Source: a virus
DNA length: 64,000 bases
Direction: 5' to 3' (one strand)
Virus record (IMG/VR): IMGVR_UViG_3300027969_000063
Span: 1-64,000 of that record
The notes under the pieces are model-generated. The model saw nothing but the letters and a program-made list of their open reading frames with translations, was not told the DNA's origin and did not search any database. Of this stretch, positions 15,378-23,842 are shown one piece after another (position 1 is the first letter of the stretch; every line of letters starts with the position of its first letter). The translations under genes and the position numbers were made by a program.

Positions 15378-15406
15378 ATTGTATCACACTTTTTCTAATT
15401 TGTCAA
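15378..15406 (-). promoter_or_regulatory. Sigma70-like promoter for rnh
   Basis: TTGACA, 17 bases, TACAAT on the minus strand, 32 bp ahead of the rnh start. It overlaps the 3' end of the upstream gene. Confidence 0.75.
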
Positions 15407-15737
15407 ATATTCGTTGGATGAAGCCACCAGAAGTGGTAGTTTTCCTTACAACCATACCAAACCAATTTTGTGGTATTAGATTGGAAATGTATTCATATGG
15501 ATCCAAGAAGATTGCCTCGAACCGATCAACATCATATAACTTATCGTTTTCGGTATCATCTTTGAATAATACCACTTCATAAGAATCACCCAATGCATTA
15601 CCACCTAATTTTTCTCCTGGTGTTTTAAATATTGAAGCTTCGATATGAACTTCATCATCCTTTTCACCTGGTAGAAAGAAGATTGCATCAAATGGTCCTT
15701 CAGGATCATTCTTTAATTTTTTGAGATAGTCTAACAT
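15384..15737 (-). CDS. Hypothetical protein (117 aa)
   Basis: Soluble alpha/beta protein without a recognised motif. The start overlaps the GIY-YIG gene end by 32 nt. Conservation cannot be judged from one sequence. Confidence 0.7.
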   Translation of the reverse strand: MLDYLKKLKNDPEGPFDAIFFLPGEKDDEVHIEASIFKTPGEKLGGNALGDSYEVVLFKDDTENDKLYDVDRFEAIFLDPYEYISNLIPQNWFGMVVRKTTTSGGFIQRIFDKLEKV

Positions 15738-16143
15738 TGTAATCCTTGAGATGTGATTTTCTCACTCTTACCATAATCCAACTGTTGTAGTATTCTTCCG
15801 TTTCCATAACGCCACGGATGAATTGTTCTTTTGCTTCAACATAACTACATTCGCCTTTGGATTGGCAAAGATGTAAAATTTCACGGGTGAATTTGTCATG
15901 ACCTAATGATAACACATCTGTAGTTAGTTCGGCACTACTTCCATAGTAAGTTTGCCAATCACTTGATGCTTTGTACCGTTTCTTTTTACCTTTGACTTGT
16001 TTGGTTTTGGAAGAGTAAAAGAATTTCTTCCCAATATATTTTCTACCATTCGTCAGATTGGTTATCTGATACACGAACCCGTAATTATTACCAATCAAGT
16101 CTTCCGTAAAATCTGTATTATTATATGTCCAGTTTATTCCCAT
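15706..16143 (-). CDS. GIY-YIG nuclease-like protein (145 aa)
   Basis: The segment YGFVYQITNLTNGRKYIGKK (residues 21-40) carries the paired aromatic (GFVY) and YIG strands of GIY-YIG nucleases. YVEAKEQF near residue 106 supplies the metal-binding Glu. Lys/Arg-rich sequence in between fits DNA binding. No extra specificity domain of a homing endonuclease is apparent, so a phage recombination or host-DNA nuclease is more likely than an intron-type enzyme. It sits directly behind the RNR genes. Confidence 0.8.
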   Translation of the reverse strand: MGINWTYNNTDFTEDLIGNNYGFVYQITNLTNGRKYIGKKFFYSSKTKQVKGKKKRYKASSDWQTYYGSSAELTTDVLSLGHDKFTREILHLCQSKGECSYVEAKEQFIRGVMETEEYYNSWIMVRVRKSHLKDYNVRLSQKIKE

Positions 16144-16319
16144 GCCTCATCATCCAAATCATCTTCATCCTCTATATAGGATTCGGATAATTCTTCGATG
16201 ATTTCGCCACAGAATGGACAATGTTCAGGTAGTTCTTGTGAAACCAATTCTTCTGTGAATTGAACTGTGTATTGTGATTCACAACTGAGGCAATCGCCTG
16301 ATAGTGCTTTGTCTGTCAT
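16134..16319 (-). CDS. Small zinc-ribbon protein (61 aa)
   Basis: Two CxxC pairs (CLSCES and CPFCGE) separated by about 22 residues form a zinc ribbon, followed by a very acidic tail. The ATG at 16319 is used; the longer frame would need TTG. It lies between nrdB and the nuclease gene, so a partner role in either is possible. Function unknown. Confidence 0.7.
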   Translation of the reverse strand: MTDKALSGDCLSCESQYTVQFTEELVSQELPEHCPFCGEIIEELSESYIEDEDDLDDEAWE

Positions 16320-16328
16320 ATGCAACCT

Positions 16329-17315
16329 TTAATGAGCCCAAACATCACCCCAATCTCCTGATAAAGAACCTTTAGCATAATCAGTTGCTCTGTTCTCAAA
16401 GAAGTTTGTGTGTGTTGGTGCGTTAATCATTTCTTCTACCCACGGCAGAGGATTACGTTTCACTTTAAACTGACCTTTGAGTCCTAAAGAAATCAATCTA
16501 CGGTCGGCAATATAACGAATATACTTCTTAACATCTTCAGATGATAAATCTTCCATGGCACCCATTTGAAATGCCAAATCAATAAACTTATCTTCTAATT
16601 CTACCATGCGTTCAGCAATGGTATATAATCTACCTTTTAATTCATCGTTCCAAATTTCACGATTCTCTTCTATGTATGTACGGAACAATTTGACCATATT
16701 CTCGGTATGTTGTGTTTCATCAACAATAGACCAAGTAACAATCTGACCCATACCTTTCATCTTACCGTGGCGTGGGAAGTTCAACAACATAATGAATGAT
16801 GAGAACAATTGCATACCTTCAGTAAAGGCCGAGAATACGGCAATATGTGTTGCTGTATTTTCTTTGGTTGTATTTTGGCCAGAGATATTCATGACATAAT
16901 CATGTTTCTCTTTCATTTCGGCATAAGCCATAAATTCATTATATGTTGTATCTGGTAGACCGAGAGTTTCGATCAAATGTGAATAAGCAGCAATATGTAA
17001 GGCTTCACGAGCAGCAAATCCCAATAACATCATTCGTATTTCGGGTTGAGGGAAATAAGGAAGATAATTATTAACATAACCGCCAGCAACGTCAATATCT
17101 CCTTGGGTGAAGAATCTGAAAATGTGAGTGAGGAATTGTTTTTCTTCTTTTGTAAGTTTTTTCTTCCAATCTTTAACATCTTCAAGCATTGGTACTTCAG
17201 TATGTAACCAATGAGATTGCTCATGCTTAAGCCATGCATCATAAGCCCAAGGATAATTAAAAGGTTTAAAATATGAGCGATCATCGGTCATCCTTGATTC
17301 TGTTTTTTTGATCAT
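16329..17315 (-). CDS. nrdB: Ribonucleotide reductase class I small subunit NrdB (328 aa)
   Basis: NrdB houses the di-metal centre that generates the radical for ribonucleotide reduction. The segment REALHIAAYSHLIETLG contains the metal-binding ExxH and the Tyr four residues later, matching E. coli Y122. A second metal helix, VDETQHTENM, supplies the other E and H. The C-terminus is intact. It closes the operon nrdA-iscU-iscA-nrdB. The early in-frame Met at residue 9 could also be the start. Confidence 0.95.
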   Translation of the reverse strand: MIKKTESRMTDDRSYFKPFNYPWAYDAWLKHEQSHWLHTEVPMLEDVKDWKKKLTKEEKQFLTHIFRFFTQGDIDVAGGYVNNYLPYFPQPEIRMMLLGFAAREALHIAAYSHLIETLGLPDTTYNEFMAYAEMKEKHDYVMNISGQNTTKENTATHIAVFSAFTEGMQLFSSFIMLLNFPRHGKMKGMGQIVTWSIVDETQHTENMVKLFRTYIEENREIWNDELKGRLYTIAERMVELEDKFIDLAFQMGAMEDLSSEDVKKYIRYIADRRLISLGLKGQFKVKRNPLPWVEEMINAPTHTNFFENRATDYAKGSLSGDWGDVWAH

Positions 17316-17330
17316 TCTTTTCTCTTTACA

Positions 17331-17657
17331 TTAAAATGCTACTGATGAACCACAACCACAGGTTGATTTAACTTCTGGATTGGTTATAATAAATTGTGAA
17401 CTAAATTTTACATCTTTATAATCTAAAGTAGCTCCCATTAAGTATTGTGCCGACATTGAATCAACAAACACTTTAATGGAATCTTTTTCAATCACAAAAT
17501 CATCTTCTTCTTGTTTGTCATCAAAGGTGAATTCATATTGAAAACCCGAACACCCTCCACCTCTTACTGACATTCTTAATGCCAAATTACTGTTGTCTTT
17601 TTCTTCAAAAATTAAATCTCTAATTTTATTAAAAGCGTTATCTGTTACAGTAATCAT
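17331..17657 (-). CDS. A-type iron-sulfur carrier, IscA/ErpA family (108 aa)
   Basis: The three conserved cysteines are present: GGGCSG about residue 36 and CGCGSS near the C-terminus (ending VAF). In bacteria A-type carriers receive Fe-S clusters from IscU or Suf scaffolds and deliver them to apo-enzymes. The terminal TCGCGSS is closest to ErpA/IscA of proteobacteria. It follows iscU by one base and precedes nrdB, so co-expression with RNR is expected. An iron-sulfur carrier is unusual in phages. Confidence 0.93.
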   Translation of the reverse strand: MITVTDNAFNKIRDLIFEEKDNSNLALRMSVRGGGCSGFQYEFTFDDKQEEDDFVIEKDSIKVFVDSMSAQYLMGATLDYKDVKFSSQFIITNPEVKSTCGCGSSVAF

Positions 17658-17658
17658 T

Positions 17659-18045
17659 TTATACCTTACATGAACATTTAAGTTCGTAGTCTTTTATTGC
17701 TGCTTTAATTGCATCTTCAGCCAAGATTGAGCAGTGTATCTTGACAGGTGGTAGAGCAAGCTCTTCCGCAATCTGAGAATTCTTAATTGATCCTGCTTGT
17801 TCTAGCGTTTTACCTTTAACCCACTCAGTAACGAGCGAACTGCTAGCAATCGCCGATCCGCAACCGTAAGTTTTAAATTTAGCATCCGTAATAATTCCAT
17901 CTTTGACCTTTATCTGGAGTTTCATTACATCACCACAGGCAGGTGCTCCCACCATACCCGTGCCAACATTTTCATCAGTAGAATCCATTTTACCTACATT
18001 TCGTGGATTTTCATAATGGTCTAATACTTTATCTGAATATGCCAT
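17659..18045 (-). CDS. iscU: Iron-sulfur cluster scaffold IscU (128 aa)
   Basis: Full-length IscU: the start MAYSDKVLDHYENPRNVG, then cysteines in GAPACGD, YGCGSAIA and KIHCS, with the Asp next to the first Cys. The motif LPPVK immediately before IHCS is the HscA chaperone recognition site, kept intact. The protein assembles [2Fe-2S] clusters from IscS sulfur. Since no IscS or HscA gene is in the window, it probably plugs into the host Isc machinery. It lies directly downstream of nrdA, with its ATG next to the nrdA stop. Confidence 0.95.
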   Translation of the reverse strand: MAYSDKVLDHYENPRNVGKMDSTDENVGTGMVGAPACGDVMKLQIKVKDGIITDAKFKTYGCGSAIASSSLVTEWVKGKTLEQAGSIKNSQIAEELALPPVKIHCSILAEDAIKAAIKDYELKCSCKV

Positions 18046-19839
18046 TTAACCTTCACAAGCAATACAATCGTTACCTTGAGCAATCTGTGTCATATCTAGC
18101 TCTTTAATAACATTTCTTTCAATCCTCTTAGACACCTTGTCTGCCTTACCAATCTTTTCAGAACGGCAGTAGTAAAGAGTTTTCAGTCCTTTTTTCCATG
18201 CCATAAAGTGAATGGCGTGAATATATTTAATGTGTGCATCTGGTCTAAAGAATAGGTTCAATGATTGTGCTTGGTCGATATACTGCTGTCTATCACCAGC
18301 CAATTCGATTACCCATCTTTGGTCAATTTCCATGGATGTTTTGAATACATCTTTATCGTGCTGTGACATCCAATCTAAATGTTGAACAGAACCATCGTTA
18401 GCAATAATTGTTGACCAAACATCATCGTACCATTCGGCTGGCTTATCATGTGATAATTTAATAATTAATTCATTCAACCATCTATTCTTATTTAAGAATG
18501 ATCCCGAAAGAGTATCTTGTCGATAAGCGTTAGCACGGTAAGGCTCAATACTAGGGCTAGTGTTACCCATAATAATTGAAGAAGATGCGTTTGGTGCGAT
18601 AGCCATAAGATGGCTGAAACGATTGCCAGTTCCCACCGCATCAGGAGCCTCACCTCTTTCCAATCCAAGTTCTTTATTAGCATTATCTAGTCCTTCTCGA
18701 ATAGATTTGAAAATGCGGTTGTTGGCAACTTTGGCCATAACACCTTCAAAAGCGATTCCGTTACGCTGTAGATAAGCATGAAACCCGAGAGCACCAATGC
18801 CAATAGAGCGCTCTCGTTGAGCGGAGTATCTAGCACGACTGATACTGTCAGGAGCATTATCAATGAAGTAATTGAGCACGTTATCAAGCATCTCAGCAAC
18901 GTCTTTAAGAAATAGTTTGTTATCTTTCCATTCATCATATGTCTCCAAATTTAAACTTGATAAACAACATACTGCTGTTCGCTGTTCATTGGTGGGTAAA
19001 ATAATTTCAGAACAAAGATTTGATTGATGTACTTTTAAACCTAAATCTTTTAAGTGTTGTGGTAACTGATTATTACTTGTATCAATATAGTGAATGTATG
19101 GTTCACCTGTGTGCATACGCAATTCAAGGATCATTTGCCATAACATCTTTGCTGATACAGTTTCACGAATTTCTTTTGATGCTGGGTCTACTAAATTCCA
19201 AGAATCATCAAATTCGGGATCCAACATAGATTGTTCAATGAGGTGCATGAACTCATCAGTAATATTAATACCGTGATGTAAATTTAAACACCGCTGGTTT
19301 GGATCACCAGTCGGTTTACGCATCTCTAAGAAACCAATGATATCTGGATGGCTGATGTCGAGATAAGCAGCATAACTGCCCCTACGAGTGCGACCTTGAC
19401 GATATGCAAGAGAACTAGCATCGTAGATTTTGAGGTGAGGCATGACACCAGTAGATTTATCATCTGCTGAACGAATACCAAAGCCAATACCAACGCCACC
19501 ACCAAGCATAGAAAGCCAATTAGTTTCAGAAAGATTATCAACTAATCCTTCTGCAGTATCTTCAATATAATTAAGGAAACATGATATAGGCATGCCACGC
19601 TTACTACGACCAAAACTGAGAATGGGAGTAGAATAAGAGAGCCAATGTTTACTGCTGTATTCATATAATCTTTGTGCATGTTTTTGATTACTCCCGAATG
19701 ATTTTGATACAAATGCGAATCTATGTTGTGGAGATTCTTCATCTTCCTTCATGTAGCTTTCTTTTAATCTTTTAATCCCAAGTTCATCAAATAATTTATC
19801 TTGTTCCAAATCTATTCTAATGCCTAGGTATTCAGTCAT
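18046..19839 (-). CDS. nrdA: Ribonucleotide reductase class I large subunit NrdA (597 aa)
   Basis: Catalytic subunit reducing NDPs to dNDPs. Visible landmarks: SYSTPILSFGRS near residue 70, QSNLCSEI with one active Cys, AVCCLSSLNLE with another, SIGIGALGFHAYL, APNASSSIIMGNTSPSIEPY, and a C-terminal CIACEG carrying the redox Cys pair. At 597 residues it is short for the family because the N-terminal ATP-cone seems to be missing, so allosteric activity control may be lost. First gene of the RNR/Fe-S operon. Confidence 0.95.
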   Translation of the reverse strand: MTEYLGIRIDLEQDKLFDELGIKRLKESYMKEDEESPQHRFAFVSKSFGSNQKHAQRLYEYSSKHWLSYSTPILSFGRSKRGMPISCFLNYIEDTAEGLVDNLSETNWLSMLGGGVGIGFGIRSADDKSTGVMPHLKIYDASSLAYRQGRTRRGSYAAYLDISHPDIIGFLEMRKPTGDPNQRCLNLHHGINITDEFMHLIEQSMLDPEFDDSWNLVDPASKEIRETVSAKMLWQMILELRMHTGEPYIHYIDTSNNQLPQHLKDLGLKVHQSNLCSEIILPTNEQRTAVCCLSSLNLETYDEWKDNKLFLKDVAEMLDNVLNYFIDNAPDSISRARYSAQRERSIGIGALGFHAYLQRNGIAFEGVMAKVANNRIFKSIREGLDNANKELGLERGEAPDAVGTGNRFSHLMAIAPNASSSIIMGNTSPSIEPYRANAYRQDTLSGSFLNKNRWLNELIIKLSHDKPAEWYDDVWSTIIANDGSVQHLDWMSQHDKDVFKTSMEIDQRWVIELAGDRQQYIDQAQSLNLFFRPDAHIKYIHAIHFMAWKKGLKTLYYCRSEKIGKADKVSKRIERNVIKELDMTQIAQGNDCIACEG

Positions 19840-19879
19840 TCTTATTTCGCTTTCTTTTTATTATATTTACTGCACAAAT

Positions 19880-20890
19880 TTAAATCTTTTTCCAATTAAT
19901 AAATTCTGCTTTTGCTCGCAAATTCACAAAGGTATTGTTACTTATAATGTCTTGGATTTCGTCTGGTGAGAACCCATCTAGCACCATATCATTAATGTCT
20001 TTAGATTCAATCATTTCTGGCCAGATGACCACATTATAATGATTTTCGATTGCTTTGTCAATCTTCATCACAATTTCTTTATTTCTTGGTTCGTTGTCAA
20101 ATACCAAAGTAACCATGGACTTATCGTATATATTACTGATGGATTCCAAGTTAGAATCAGCAGTCGCCACGGCATTCTCTAGGAACATGCTGTCAATAGG
20201 ACCTTCCACTACATAGATCATCTCCTCCTGATTGATCCTATCCATTCCAAAGACCTTTTGGTTATCGTCATGGAGTTTCAGAGTGATGTATCTTAGTTTG
20301 GATTCGCCTAGCGCTCTCCCCTGAACAGCGACCAGGTTCTTTTCTTTATCATAAAACGGTATGACGAGGCGGCTGTCTTTCTCTTTAAGGCTTGTGTTCT
20401 TAATCCCAAGATTTTGTATGAAGGCGGCGAAATCTTCCGCATAGTATAGTTGCGAGTGAAAGGCCTGTGGAATCCATCTCTTCTGAATATAGACCTTAGC
20501 ATAATGCGCCTCTGGTAAACTGTCGATTGATGGAAGTTCCAAGGACTTTTTAAACTTCGGCGCTTCTTGCTTAATTTCCTCGAAATCGGGCTTCGGATAG
20601 TTTCCATTGTCTGTTCCATTTTTATATCTTTCAAGTGAATACTCAGCAACTAGGTTTGGATCAACTTGGCTTAGAAAATTGTAAAAAGTAGTCGATGCAC
20701 CACAATTATGACACATATAAAAATAGTCATTCTTTTTGCGGTAAACGTAACCACGGGTTTTTGTTTTATTTTTCTGTGAGTCGCCACAGAGAGGACATCT
20801 AAAGTTATAGAGGTCGTCCTTTTTCTTGGCGAACCTCTGCAACTTGGGAGAAACCAATAACAGGAACTTCCTGTCGATAAACACGCTCAT
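19880..20890 (-). CDS. 61: DNA primase, T4 gp61-like (336 aa)
   Basis: The N-terminal zinc finger is CPLC (about residue 32) with CHNC later, followed by a TOPRIM core including VEGPIDSMF and TLVFDNEPRN. It makes the short RNA primers for lagging-strand synthesis with helicase gp41. Length matches T4 gp61 (342 residues). It is far from gene 41 here, unlike in T4 where they are close. Confidence 0.93.
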   Translation of the reverse strand: MSVFIDRKFLLLVSPKLQRFAKKKDDLYNFRCPLCGDSQKNKTKTRGYVYRKKNDYFYMCHNCGASTTFYNFLSQVDPNLVAEYSLERYKNGTDNGNYPKPDFEEIKQEAPKFKKSLELPSIDSLPEAHYAKVYIQKRWIPQAFHSQLYYAEDFAAFIQNLGIKNTSLKEKDSRLVIPFYDKEKNLVAVQGRALGESKLRYITLKLHDDNQKVFGMDRINQEEMIYVVEGPIDSMFLENAVATADSNLESISNIYDKSMVTLVFDNEPRNKEIVMKIDKAIENHYNVVIWPEMIESKDINDMVLDGFSPDEIQDIISNNTFVNLRAKAEFINWKKI

Positions 20891-20917
20891 AATATAAATG
20901 CCAAATAGGGTTAATGA

Positions 20918-21337
20918 TTAACGTAATGCTTTCAGTATTGTATCAAAACTGGAGTGAGAAATCAACCATGTTATAACAACAATACCACCGGCAAGTGTCC
21001 ACTTCCATTGGTTCAATTTCTCATATTGGTCTCTAGAAGATTCCACATGGCTAGACATGGTATCTTTCAATTGTTTAATTTCTTCCATAATACATTTTTC
21101 GGATTCTTGGACCTTGTCCAATACCATATCAATTCTTTCATGGATTTCGGCAATATTAGTATCTTTTTCTTTTCTTTGATCGTCCATATCGTCATACACT
21201 TTACTAAGGTGGCGGTCGTGTTGGTCTACCAGTTTTTCTATTACCTGGTCCATTTTATTACACAATGCTGATAAAGTCAATACTTGGGTCTTTAATACAC
21301 CAACATCAACTTTGATTTCCGAGATATCGTCTGCCAT
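20918..21337 (-). CDS. Coiled-coil protein with C-terminal membrane helix (139 aa)
   Basis: Residues 1-110 form a long amphipathic coiled coil, and residues about 113-128 (WTLAGGIVVITWLI) a membrane helix. This layout is like XhlA/hemolysin-type or holin-accessory proteins of phages. Its position next to the lysis genes supports a lysis role, but this is inference. Confidence 0.65.
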   Translation of the reverse strand: MADDISEIKVDVGVLKTQVLTLSALCNKMDQVIEKLVDQHDRHLSKVYDDMDDQRKEKDTNIAEIHERIDMVLDKVQESEKCIMEEIKQLKDTMSSHVESSRDQYEKLNQWKWTLAGGIVVITWLISHSSFDTILKALR

Positions 21338-21513
21338 TATTTTTTCTTTTCTGGTACTTTAGTGGCTTCTAGTTTTTTGTGTGTCTTAACATTCTTACAC
21401 ACTTCTTTTTTGGTCTTTTCATCCGTGTGGCAAACTTTCTTTACCACAGATTCAGCATAAGAAACTTGTGAAAAACAAAATATCAATCCAAATGAGATTA
21501 ATAATTTCTTCAT
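21337..21513 (-). CDS. Small secreted protein (58 aa)
   Basis: The start at 21513 is chosen because a signal peptide (MKKLLISFGLIFCFSQVSYA) begins exactly there, with AAAGGAAA upstream. The mature part of about 38 residues is Lys-rich with two Cys. A periplasmic or outer-spanin-like part in lysis is possible but it has no lipobox. Confidence 0.65.
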   Translation of the reverse strand: MKKLLISFGLIFCFSQVSYAESVVKKVCHTDEKTKKEVCKNVKTHKKLEATKVPEKKK

Positions 21514-21514
21514 T

Positions 21515-21634
21515 TTATTTTCCTTTGGCCAACATAGCCTGGATTTTTGCTTGAATTGCTTTAGCCCAAAATGGCTGTGGAAAATTCCATCCAACAAATG
21601 CGCCTACTGCGATCCAAAAAATTATGTCTAACAT
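21515..21634 (-). CDS. Small membrane peptide (39 aa)
   Basis: Begins MLDIIFWIAVGAFVGW, one membrane helix, then an amphipathic basic helix. Its stop lies one base before the next start. It may be a holin-like or lysis-accessory peptide. Confidence 0.6.
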   Translation of the reverse strand: MLDIIFWIAVGAFVGWNFPQPFWAKAIQAKIQAMLAKGK

Positions 21635-21646
21635 GATGATTATCCT

Positions 21647-22027
21647 TTATAGTTCTGGTTGTGGTGCTGAGGGAGGAGCAATCTTTCCACCCATTGTTGT
21701 TAACATTGGTCCTGGTGGTTGTACAGGCATAGGTGTGGGTGCAAATGTTTGAACAGGATTTACAGCAGTGCCGGCCACCTTTTCTTGTGTTCTACCAAAA
21801 GCAGCAATACCAAGAACTGCACCCATAGCAAGGTGAAATAAACCTGCACCTTGTAATGTTAATGGTTGCCATTGGTTATGTACTTGGCCATGTTGCACTG
21901 CTTGTAATATGCTCCACAAAACAGGAAATATAACCATATCAAACATACAGACAACCATATACATCCAGCCCATGGCAGGACGCCACTTCTTTTGCATCCA
22001 ATCTTCGTCTTTTTTGATGTCGGCCAC
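21647..22027 (-). CDS. Holin-like protein, three-TM gene-transfer-agent type (126 aa)
   Basis: After a charged start, WRPAMGWMYMVVCMFDMVIF and two further hydrophobic stretches give about three membrane helices, ending GLFHLAMGAVLGIAAFGRTQEK. This matches the GTA holin 3TM pattern (WRP...GRxxEK) as I know it. The tail is Pro-rich. Holins open the inner membrane to release the endolysin, and the GH19 lysozyme lies 0.6 kb upstream in the same operon. Confidence 0.75.
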   Translation of the reverse strand: MADIKKDEDWMQKKWRPAMGWMYMVVCMFDMVIFPVLWSILQAVQHGQVHNQWQPLTLQGAGLFHLAMGAVLGIAAFGRTQEKVAGTAVNPVQTFAPTPMPVQPPGPMLTTMGGKIAPPSAPQPEL

Positions 22028-22028
22028 T

Positions 22029-22352
22029 TTATTTACCTTTATTAATTGCAGCTTTTAATTTTTCTTCAATAACAGCAATGTGTTCTTTATTTGCTTGAAT
22101 ACTATCACGATTCTTTTGAATAGCTTCTGTTAAGTCCTGACGTAGTTTTTCACGGGCAAGTTCGCTGCCAGTATTACTAGCTTGTTTATTGTCCTGTGTT
22201 ACTACTAGACTTACTTTGCTTTCTAAGATAGTAACTTGGTGATTAAGTGTTGCTACTGAACTTAACAAATAACCTACACCTGCTATAATTAAGGGTAGTA
22301 GAGCAAACAACATTTTCTCTATAAACACACCTTTTGATGATTCTTCTGCCAT
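22029..22352 (-). CDS. Membrane-anchored coiled-coil protein (107 aa)
   Basis: One membrane helix (about residues 13-33) followed by a coiled coil. It is part of the lysis cluster and may be a second holin or antiholin. Function not established. Confidence 0.65.
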   Translation of the reverse strand: MAEESSKGVFIEKMLFALLPLIIAGVGYLLSSVATLNHQVTILESKVSLVVTQDNKQASNTGSELAREKLRQDLTEAIQKNRDSIQANKEHIAVIEEKLKAAINKGK

Positions 22353-22361
22353 TTTAATTCC

Positions 22362-22607
22362 TTATTTTGGAGGATTATTGATTAGATCCAAAGCTCTTTG
22401 TAGGATTACTTTGGTTTCTGTGTTTTCTGGAAGGTCAATTTCAGTAGCAAATTCTGTCATGATTCCAGGAATATCAAACGGATCGATACGGCTTCTAAAT
22501 TCAGTATAATCGATCTTGTACTCATCAATAATGTGTTGTTGGTGGTAAAGATGAGCTCTACCGACTGCTTCATTAAATCGCTGTTGATCTTCTTGATTGT
22601 CTAACAT
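22362..22607 (-). CDS. Small acidic hypothetical protein (81 aa)
   Basis: Soluble acidic protein. TTAGGAGAT precedes the ATG, and a late-type CATAAATA lies at 22641-22648. Function unknown. Confidence 0.65.
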   Translation of the reverse strand: MLDNQEDQQRFNEAVGRAHLYHQQHIIDEYKIDYTEFRSRIDPFDIPGIMTEFATEIDLPENTETKVILQRALDLINNPPK

Positions 22608-22640
22608 ATTAATCTCCTAATACTATAAAAGTTATTGATA

Positions 22641-22648
22641 TATTTATG
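22641..22648 (-). promoter_or_regulatory. Late-promoter-like CATAAATA
   Basis: One base off TATAAATA on the minus strand, at the end of the lysozyme gene and about 35 bp before the next gene. Confidence 0.4.
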
Positions 22649-23255
22649 CCAAAACGCTTAGTGCATGGTCATAATGTTTGATCCTATCGTCCAAACCAAT
22701 ATAACCACCATTAATCACTTTTGTCATACCTTTGATGTCACCGGTATCGGCAAATCTATTTAAATTGTTAGATTCCCAAAACCAGCAAGCGGACTGAGCG
22801 GCACCTTCAAAAGATTGTAGATATTCTGGAACATCTTCAACATTCATCTCCAAACTGTCCGCAAATGCTTGATAGTTGCTCTTACCAGTTAGTTGAATTA
22901 GACCACGACCACAGTAACGGAAACCATCGCCAGACGCTTCATCTCCATTACCCATACGATTAGCGTAGACCTTGTTAGCAATCATCTCCTGCTTACCTGC
23001 ATAGGCATTGGATAGGTCGTCATTTGGAAAATACTTTGGAAATACCTTGCGCAATGTAACAGCACGGTAATTCAAGTTTTCTTTCAAGGCAGTGAAACCA
23101 CCACTCTCATGTGAACATTGGGCTATGAAAGATGCAATTCTTTTTGATGTGTCGATTTCGTAATCCGGTAATAATTGGGATAAGGCATGGTGCCATTGAT
23201 CGATGTATGGATTATTTGGTAATAGATAACTTAATTGTTCTCTAGTAAGTTCCAT
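22644..23255 (-). CDS. Endolysin, glycoside hydrolase family 19 (203 aa)
   Basis: The GH19 chitinase/lysozyme signature is clear: QCSHESGGF with catalytic Glu near residue 50, and FRYCGRGLIQLTGKSNY near residue 110. Phage GH19 enzymes cut peptidoglycan. There is no signal peptide, so it depends on a holin (the candidate lies downstream). The typical YxxRGxxQLTGxxNY motif is complete. Confidence 0.92.
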   Translation of the reverse strand: MELTREQLSYLLPNNPYIDQWHHALSQLLPDYEIDTSKRIASFIAQCSHESGGFTALKENLNYRAVTLRKVFPKYFPNDDLSNAYAGKQEMIANKVYANRMGNGDEASGDGFRYCGRGLIQLTGKSNYQAFADSLEMNVEDVPEYLQSFEGAAQSACWFWESNNLNRFADTGDIKGMTKVINGGYIGLDDRIKHYDHALSVLA

Positions 23256-23842
23256 TATTTCACACTTTCAAAAATTTGTTTCTGTTCACTATACCACTTT
23301 TGCCAACCTTTCACCGTGTTGACTAACTCATAGTATGTACCATAATTTTCATTTACTGTTGTGAGGAGGTCAACTGCTTTAAAGTTGCTGGTTCCCGTAA
23401 TAGTTCCGATGGTGCTTGAGGGAACTTCGTTACGACTGGAACTGTTGTGCAGGCCAACAGCAATATTAGACAACTTACACTCATCAGTAATGTACTTAGT
23501 AATCGCTTTAGAATTTGCATTACTATTCTCCTTAATAATATTATTTTTTACATTAATTTCATATGCTAATTTTGTATTTGCTTGAGCAGATTGTGCTTCC
23601 GCTTTGGCAACTTTTAATTCCATTTCTTTTACTTTGGCCAACCAATCATTATTATTGCTTATACCACCTTCGAACCAAATGCCAATAACTAACATTATGA
23701 TAGAAACAATTTTAATTGGTGTTGTATATGTACCAACAAAAGGAATGTAACTGAAAAACGTGGCCGCAAGCAGACCTAAAATTGCAATAATAACAATTAA
23801 GTGAAATACAAAATCAGGTAATAAACTTAATAACCATATCAT
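23255..23842 (-). CDS. Membrane-anchored spanin-like protein (195 aa)
   Basis: Two or three N-terminal hydrophobic helices are followed by a coiled coil (about residues 68-100), then a domain with ECKLSNIAVGLHN and ending GWQKWYSEQKQIFESV, which recalls Rz/i-spanin proteins. Spanins fuse inner and outer membranes in the last lysis step. It overlaps the endolysin start. The spanin call is by analogy of layout. Confidence 0.65.
   Translation of the reverse strand: MIWLLSLLPDFVFHLIVIIAILGLLAATFFSYIPFVGTYTTPIKIVSIIMLVIGIWFEGGISNNNDWLAKVKEMELKVAKAEAQSAQANTKLAYEINVKNNIIKENSNANSKAITKYITDECKLSNIAVGLHNSSSRNEVPSSTIGTITGTSNFKAVDLLTTVNENYGTYYELVNTVKGWQKWYSEQKQIFESVK

Noticed and set aside
15706-16143. 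Free-standing homing endonuclease
   Set aside because: The GIY-YIG domain is present, but there is no intron, no extra DNA-binding domain, and the gene is coupled to its neighbours.
18492-18938. Hydrophobic minus-strand frames inside nrdA
   Set aside because: They overlap nrdA fully in other frames and lack ribosome sites; NrdA motifs are continuous.
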